From the NCBI GenBank assembly GCA_016292545.1, contig JAEDIG010000016.1, positions 1 to 28,457 on the forward strand: a DNA stretch of 28,457 nt. The letters run 5' to 3'. Below the pieces are notes generated by a model. That model did not search any database. It worked only from the letters and a program-made list of their open reading frames with translations, and had not been told where the DNA came from. Numbering within the stretch: position 1 is the first letter of the stretch; each line of letters begins with the position of its first letter. The DNA is from Bacteroidaceae bacterium (GTDB lineage: Bacteria > Bacteroidota > Bacteroidia > Bacteroidales > Bacteroidaceae). This document shows positions 23,952-28,457 of this stretch, piece by piece. The translations under genes were made by a program, and so were the position numbers.

Positions 23952-24740
23952 ATGTCAAAGCGCAATGTAACAATGGAGTCCATTCTGGATCTCAACAGCT
24001 CCAACGTATGGACAATCGACGAATTTCAGCTGGCCACGCTCTGGGAACACACCAAGTCGCAGGAGAACTTTGCCAGCAGCGAGGAAAAACTGCTCAACAC
24101 CATCCGGCTGGCCTTCGAGGTGGTCCACTACAACGCCAAGGACCCGCGCGAGGTGGCGAAATACGAGGACGGCAAGTGGGCGCTCATCTCACATTGCAAG
24201 GCAGGAAAGGGAAACATCGCCCTGCGGAAGAAGGTCATCCGCAGGCTCTCCGACCTTAGCTACGAAAACATCAAGCACATCTCGGCCGCCACATTGCTGG
24301 AGCTCATCGACCGCAACTTCGGCGGAGGATGGGATTCCATATCGCTGGCCACCAAGGACATCATAGAAAGTGCCTTCGACATAAGCACCACACAGCTGCC
24401 CGCAAGCCGCATCCACGCCAAGGGCGGCACGCTGGAGAACAAGGTGGCACAGGGCTACGACGTGCTGGAGATAGCCAAGGGCACATGGGTGGAGGCCATC
24501 TTTGCCAAGAAGAAGGAACTCATGGAGAAACTGCGCTTCAAGGCCGACGAGCTGCCGGATGAGGACACGGAGCGCGACGAGGAAGAGGAGGAAGAACTGC
24601 CCGAGGAGAACACCAGCGAGGAGGAAGACGACGAAATCAACGAGAACGACGACACCTTCTACAGCAGCTTCGCCCCCGAAGCGGAAATCAAGGACGAAGA
24701 GGAAGAAAGCTTCAACGTGGAAGACGACAGCTCCATCTAA
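23952..24740 (+). CDS. Conserved-looking hypothetical protein with acidic C-terminal tail
   Basis: I do not recognise this 262-residue protein. Residues 1-198 look like a compact, mostly helical cytoplasmic domain with no signal peptide or membrane segment. Notable parts are WTIDEFQLATLWEHTKSQENF (20-40), a lysine/arginine patch KKVIRRLS (93-100) and GTWVEAIFAKKKELMEKLR (177-195). Residues 199-262 form a low-complexity tail in which 34 of 64 residues are Asp or Glu, ending EDDSSI. Such tails are found in DNA mimics, chaperones and nucleic-acid-associated proteins, but no function follows from that. Codon use matches its neighbours and it has its own -7 box, so it is a real gene. The symporter fusion gene starts 12 bases after its stop, so co-transcription is likely. 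Confidence 0.8.
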   Translation: MSKRNVTMESILDLNSSNVWTIDEFQLATLWEHTKSQENFASSEEKLLNTIRLAFEVVHYNAKDPREVAKYEDGKWALISHCKAGKGNIALRKKVIRRLSDLSYENIKHISAATLLELIDRNFGGGWDSISLATKDIIESAFDISTTQLPASRIHAKGGTLENKVAQGYDVLEIAKGTWVEAIFAKKKELMEKLRFKADELPDEDTERDEEEEEELPEENTSEEEDDEINENDDTFYSSFAPEAEIKDEEEESFNVEDDSSI

Positions 24741-24752
24741 TGAACCGCACAC

Positions 24753-27611
24753 ATGAACGCCATCTATCTCATACTGTTTGCAGCAGGGTATTTTGCCTTG
24801 CTGCTCTTGCTTTCCTATGCCACCAGAGGACGACACGACAACGACGCATTTTTCCGGGCCGGCAGGCAGTCGCCATGGTGGGCCGTGGCCTTCGGGATGA
24901 TTGGCGCCAGCGTGAGCGGAGTCACCTTCGTGAGCGTGCCGGGAATGGTCACCGCCTCGGGCATGACCTATCTGCAGATGTGCATGGGCTTTGTGTTCGG
25001 CTATCTGCTGGTGGCCTTTGTGCTGCTGCCCGTCTACTACCGGCTCGACCTCACCACCATCTACACCTATCTCAACTACCGCTTCGGCTCCAAGGCCCAT
25101 CTCACAGGTTCGGTGATGTTCTTCGCCAGCAAGCTCATCGGAGCCAGCATACGCCTGTTCCTTGTGGCCTCCATCCTGCAGCGTCTCGTCTTCGACAGCC
25201 TGGGTGTCCCCTTCTGGGCCAACACAGCGGTGCTGCTCCTTCTCATGTGGTGCTACACCAGGGGGAGCGGCATACGCACCATCGTGTGGAGCGACTGCCT
25301 GCAGACGCTGGTGCTGCTCACGGCCCTGGTGCTCATCATCCATCAGCTGGCCACACAGATGGGGCTCAACCTTCCAGATGCAGCACGCCTGATTGCCCGG
25401 AGCCCCATGAGCAAGGTGTTTGAATGGGACGATGCCGGCAGCAAGGCCTATTTCTGGAAACAGTTTGTAAGCGGCATCTTTGTGGTGGTGGTGATGACAG
25501 GGCTCGACCAGGATTCCATGCAGAAGAACCTCACATGCCGCACCCTGAGGCAAAGCCAGCTCAACATGTGTGTCAACGGGCTCAGCTATCTGCCCGTGAA
25601 CCTGCTGTTCCTGTGCCTGGGCGTGCTCATGGCCACCTACAACGCCACCTTGCCCGTGCCCCAGCCCGAGGGCGATGCCCTGCTTCCTGCCCTCTGCGGC
25701 GGAGGCTATCTGGGGCAGGCCGCCCTGGTGTGCTTCACCCTGGGCATTGTGGCAGCGGCCTTCAGTAGCGCCGACAGCGCCATGGCATCGCTCACCACCT
25801 CCGTCTGTGTGGACATCCTGCGCAAGCCCTCCAGCGAGCGCCTCCGCAAGGTCGTGCACCCCCTGATTGCCGTCGCCTTCTTCGGCTTCATCCTGGTGGT
25901 GAAGGCCCTCAACAACACCAGCGTCATAGATGCCGTCTACACCGTCTGCGGCTACACCTACGGCCCCCTTCTGGGCCTCTTTTCCTTTGGCCTCACCACC
26001 CGTCGGCAGCCCCGTGCAGCCTGGATTCCCGCCGTCTGCATCGCCTCTCCCCTGCTCTGCTATGGGCTGCAATGTGTGGCCGTAGCCCGCTTCCACTACA
26101 CTTTCGGCTACGAACTGCTGGTGATCAACGGCCTTGTCACCTACGCCGGCCTCATGGCCGCCTCCATCCGCCGCAGATCACCTGCCAAGGTGTTCCTGGT
26201 GGCAGCCATCGCAGGATGCGCCCTGTCCACACCGGCCATGGCCGGCAACAGGTCGTTCACCCCCGCCGACAACGGAAAGGCACTTGTGAATCCGGGCATG
26301 GGATGGACCATGCATTTCTATTCCAACCTGCTGCAGAACTACGGTTCCAGACTCTCGCCAGCCGATGTGCTCAACGATTTTCCGGGGCTCAGCACAGTAT
26401 ACCTGCGCCTGCCATGGGCCTTTCTGGAACCTGGGGAAGGACGCTTCAACTGGGAAACGGTAGACACTCCCGCAGCCCGCTGGATACAGGCCGGCAAGAA
26501 GGTGGCCCTGCGCATCACCGCCACAGAGAACTGGATGCAGCAGGCCACTCCGCAATGGGTGTTCGATGCCGGTGCCAGATACTACGAGGCCAACGGCTAC
26601 AAAGAACCCGAATACGACGATTCCGTGTTCCTGGCCAAGCTCGACCATTTTCTGGAAGCCATGGCACGCCGGTATGACAACAACCCCAACGTGGCCTTTG
26701 TGGACATAGGGCACTTCGGCATGTGGGGCGAGGGCCATACCGTGGTCACCACACCCGTCCACGGCAAGGAATGGGGGCTCGACACGCAGAAACGCATCAT
26801 CGACCTCTACTGCAAGCATTTCACCCACACCCAGCTGGTCATATCCGATGACTTTGCGGGCCACGACGCCCCGGTGGTACATTCACCCGTTATCGACTAT
26901 GCCCTGTCCAAGGGCGTGAGCCTGCGCGACGACAGCATCCTTGTGCAGCCGGCTCCCCGCCACTGGTACCACAGCGGGATGGCACAGCTCTTCTGGCCCA
27001 CCATGCCCGTGGTGCTGGAGCATGAGCATCTGCAGCCCTCCATCGACCGTGGCGCTTGGGACAAGGAACTGCTCCTTCAGGCGGTAGAGGACTATCATGC
27101 CTCCTACATGTCAATCCACTGGTGGCCGCGCGAGGAACTGGAAATCAACCGTGACATCATCGACCGCATCAACCTGCGTATGGGCTACCGCCTGCAGGCC
27201 GCATCCCTGCAATGGCCCGACACCATCCGCAAAAACGAGCCCTTCGTCATCCACAGCGAATGGCGGAACGCGGGCGTAGCCCCCTGCTACGGAGGTGGCT
27301 ATCCCTGTTTCACCATCAAGGACGAGGAAGGCGGCATCGTGTCGGTGGTGGTGGACGAGGGGTTCAACGTAAGGGACCTCCCGACAGACAAGCCCGGGAT
27401 GGCAGCCTTCACTCCTCTCGACACCCGCGGCATTGTGGCACAGGTGTTTACCGACACCTTCGGTTCCTTTGGGCGCACATGTTCCACAGGCACCTTCAGC
27501 ATCTACTTTTCCGTCGGGCAGGCAGACGGAACGCCCCGGATTGCCCTTCCATACGACCACGACGACGGCCACAGGCGCTACCTGATGGGCACCGTCACCC
27601 TCACGGAATAG
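24753..27611 (+). CDS. Sodium/solute symporter fused to an exported TIM-barrel/DUF4832-like module
   Basis: This 952-residue ORF joins two proteins. Residues 1-472 are a sodium:solute symporter (SSS family) with about 13 membrane segments, the early GASVSGVTFVSVPG motif (51-64) and the sodium-site helix FSSADSAMASLTTSVCVDI (337-355). After a basic cluster RRR (473-475), residues 479-497 form another hydrophobic segment ending STPAMA that looks like a signal peptide. Residues 500-800 resemble a glycosidase-type TIM barrel: NPGMGW (513-518), YLRLPWAFLEPGEGRFNWE (550-568) and DIGHFGMWGEGH (651-662). Residues 805-952 resemble DUF4832. By the positive-inside rule the C-terminal half would be periplasmic. 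There is no stop or frameshift between the halves. ATG 26154 could start the second half alone as a 485-residue secreted protein, so it may be translated as one or two proteins. The substrate is probably a sugar, by inference only. Confidence 0.8.
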   Translation: MNAIYLILFAAGYFALLLLLSYATRGRHDNDAFFRAGRQSPWWAVAFGMIGASVSGVTFVSVPGMVTASGMTYLQMCMGFVFGYLLVAFVLLPVYYRLDLTTIYTYLNYRFGSKAHLTGSVMFFASKLIGASIRLFLVASILQRLVFDSLGVPFWANTAVLLLLMWCYTRGSGIRTIVWSDCLQTLVLLTALVLIIHQLATQMGLNLPDAARLIARSPMSKVFEWDDAGSKAYFWKQFVSGIFVVVVMTGLDQDSMQKNLTCRTLRQSQLNMCVNGLSYLPVNLLFLCLGVLMATYNATLPVPQPEGDALLPALCGGGYLGQAALVCFTLGIVAAAFSSADSAMASLTTSVCVDILRKPSSERLRKVVHPLIAVAFFGFILVVKALNNTSVIDAVYTVCGYTYGPLLGLFSFGLTTRRQPRAAWIPAVCIASPLLCYGLQCVAVARFHYTFGYELLVINGLVTYAGLMAASIRRRSPAKVFLVAAIAGCALSTPAMAGNRSFTPADNGKALVNPGMGWTMHFYSNLLQNYGSRLSPADVLNDFPGLSTVYLRLPWAFLEPGEGRFNWETVDTPAARWIQAGKKVALRITATENWMQQATPQWVFDAGARYYEANGYKEPEYDDSVFLAKLDHFLEAMARRYDNNPNVAFVDIGHFGMWGEGHTVVTTPVHGKEWGLDTQKRIIDLYCKHFTHTQLVISDDFAGHDAPVVHSPVIDYALSKGVSLRDDSILVQPAPRHWYHSGMAQLFWPTMPVVLEHEHLQPSIDRGAWDKELLLQAVEDYHASYMSIHWWPREELEINRDIIDRINLRMGYRLQAASLQWPDTIRKNEPFVIHSEWRNAGVAPCYGGGYPCFTIKDEEGGIVSVVVDEGFNVRDLPTDKPGMAAFTPLDTRGIVAQVFTDTFGSFGRTCSTGTFSIYFSVGQADGTPRIALPYDHDDGHRRYLMGTVTLTE

Positions 27612-27687
27612 CCCCCCGCAGCGAAAAAACAGAAAAAACAAAGAAAATCCGGGCGGTTTCCGACAAAATCATGTCGCCGGAAAAGCG

Positions 27688-27695
27688 TAACTTTG
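27688..27695 (+). promoter_or_regulatory. -7 box upstream of the broken MFS gene
   Basis: TAACTTTG matches TAnnTTTG and lies 40 bases before the ATG at 27736. Just upstream, CGACA (27661-27665) and TGTCG (27672-27676) form a small inverted repeat that could be an operator. The spacer 27612-27735 has no clear terminator for the preceding gene. Confidence 0.5.
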
Positions 27696-27735
27696 CAGGC
27701 AGATTACAACAGGAACATATCGTCTATTCCATCAA

Positions 27736-28234
27736 ATGATGAAAAAACAGAAACTATTCACCTATGGCTCCTTCCTCGTTGTCCTGCTTGGAGCTTTCAG
27801 CGCCTTCGGGCCCTTTGTGACAGACATGTACCTGCCTGCCCTGCCCCAGTTGCAACGCTATTATGAAATTCAGGACTCCCGCCCAATGTACCCATGTGGC
27901 CAGCATCGGCCTTGTGGCAGGCAGCATCCTTATGCTGGCGGGCATGGCGTCGGGTGCCATGCCTTTCCTCCTCTACGAAATGGTCATGATGTTCTTGCTG
28001 GCTTGCAAGGGCTTGTGTTTCACCAGCACCGTAGCCATGGCCATGAACGAGGAGCACAACAATGCGGGCACGGTTTCTTCCCTCATCGGTGCCGTGATTT
28101 TCCTTTTTGGCGGCATCGTGTCTCCCCTTGTAGGAATTGGCAGTATCACCCTCTCCAGCAGCCTCATTTTTGTGGTATGTGCCTTCCTTGCACTCCATTT
28201 CGACCTTCTCAGCCGTCGTCCGTCTGCTGCCTGA
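27736..28234 (+). pseudogene. Bcr/CflA-type MFS transporter, internally deleted and frameshifted
   Basis: From 27736 the frame encodes about 44 residues typical of the start of Bcr/CflA drug-resistance MFS proteins: TM1, then TDMYLPALPQLQRYY. The similarity then stops and the frame runs into nonsense until 28287. In the +1 frame, about 27885-28234 encodes what looks like the last four membrane segments of the same family, with GTVSSLIGAVIFLFGGIVSPLVG near the end and a TGA at 28232-28234. A full member has about 400 residues, so roughly 230-250 codons are missing between the parts and the junction is out of frame. The promoter is still present. This is read as a gene destroyed by an internal deletion; a misassembly could give the same picture. 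The remaining N-terminal frame would give a 183-residue product with no plausible function. Confidence 0.75.
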
Positions 28235-28247
28235 CCGCTCCGAAACA

Positions 28248-28282
28248 TACCCTCCCCCCGTCAGGGGAAGGATGCATCCTGC
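28248..28282. repeat. Inverted repeats after the MFS remnant
   Basis: TCCCC and GGGGA pair around CCGTCA, followed at 28269-28280 by the perfect 12-base palindrome AGGATGCATCCT. No T-run follows, so this is not a normal terminator. C/G-rich CCTCCCC...GGGGAAGG blocks of this kind look like intergenic repeats, which is inference. The rest of 28283-28376 shows no gene. Confidence 0.35.
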
Positions 28283-28376
28283 TCTAAAGGGCATGAATCG
28301 GCATCTTCAACGATTAACGATGTGCGTCTATAGGGCTTGCGTTGTAAAGGTTGTTGAAAAATTTATTGAGCCCACT

Positions 28377-28457
28377 TTAAAAAGTGGCGTTGTGATTGTT
28401 TAACCTAAAATCCGCAGATATTTTTTCGAGAGCCTGATTTAGTTCTTTCATGGGAGT
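28377..28457 (-). CDS. Possible 3' end of a gene running off the window
   Basis: On the minus strand an open frame enters at the window edge and runs 26 codons to a TAA at complement 28377-28379. It encodes a helical, amphipathic segment with MKELNQALEKISADF in its middle. The stop overlaps the hairpin CCACTTT/AAAGTGG (28372-28387). It could be the C-terminus of a larger protein, perhaps a mobile-element protein given the neighbouring decay, or a chance frame; 26 codons are too few to decide. Confidence 0.3.
   Translation of the reverse strand, partial: TPMKELNQALEKISADFRLNNHNATF

Noticed and set aside
24740..25423. 227-codon ORF starting at the stop of the acidic-tail gene
   Set aside because: Although the ATG overlaps the stop neatly, the translation is Arg- and His-rich nonsense, and the symporter frame starting 13 bases later is unmistakable.
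24189..26096. 635-codon minus-strand open frame across the acidic-tail gene and the symporter
   Set aside because: It spans two real genes and their spacer, is His- and Gly-rich, and has no recognisable motif.
1..28457. CRISPR array, riboswitch or rRNA
   Set aside because: No regularly spaced repeats, no rRNA stretches, and no leader with recognisable riboswitch core motifs were found.

Overview
The window looks like a chromosomal stretch from a Bacteroidales bacterium, most probably Prevotellaceae. Reasons: gene starts are preceded by Bacteroidetes-type -7 boxes (TAnnTTTG, seen at least eight times), Shine-Dalgarno sequences are nearly absent, coding DNA is moderately GC-rich against very AT-rich spacers, and the gene families (S9B dipeptidyl-peptidase, DHOD-like flavoprotein, short MenE, DUF4832-type protein) are typical of that phylum. 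Genus assignment is inference.

Layout. 1-310: a tRNA-Ser(UGA) on the minus strand with its promoter and an intrinsic terminator. 310-2451 (minus): a secreted S9 dipeptidyl-peptidase-like enzyme. 2572-8147 (plus): a tight menaquinone operon, menF-menD-menB-menC-menE, with overlapping or almost touching genes. It converts chorismate to 1,4-dihydroxy-2-naphthoyl-CoA, but menH, a DHNA-CoA thioesterase and menA are not in the window. 8123-9106 (minus): a dihydroorotate-dehydrogenase-like flavoprotein whose 3' end overlaps menE. 9341-14829 (plus): a three-gene heavy-metal RND efflux operon (His-rich lipoprotein adaptor, CusA/CzcA pump, outer-membrane factor) behind a promoter with a perfect 7-1-7 inverted repeat. 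14856-17384 (minus): a Crp-like regulator downstream of lepA. 17385-17746: a spacer holding the lepA promoter, the gltBD terminator and two palindromic blocks that look like dispersed intergenic repeats. 17747-23655 (minus): glutamate synthase gltB-gltD. 23952-24740 (plus): an unrecognised protein with a very acidic tail. 24753-27611 (plus): a sodium/solute symporter fused in frame to an exported TIM-barrel-like plus DUF4832-like module. 27736-28234: a Bcr/CflA-type MFS gene broken by a large internal deletion and frame change. 28235-28457: repeats and, at the right edge on the minus strand, the possible last codons of another gene.

Most of the window is core metabolism: respiratory quinone synthesis, ammonia assimilation and translation. 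The accessory interest is at the two ends of the metal-efflux operon and in the 24-28 kb segment, where the symporter fusion, the decayed transporter and the repeats suggest a more plastic locus. The symporter-DUF4832 fusion is the strongest candidate for something not well described.
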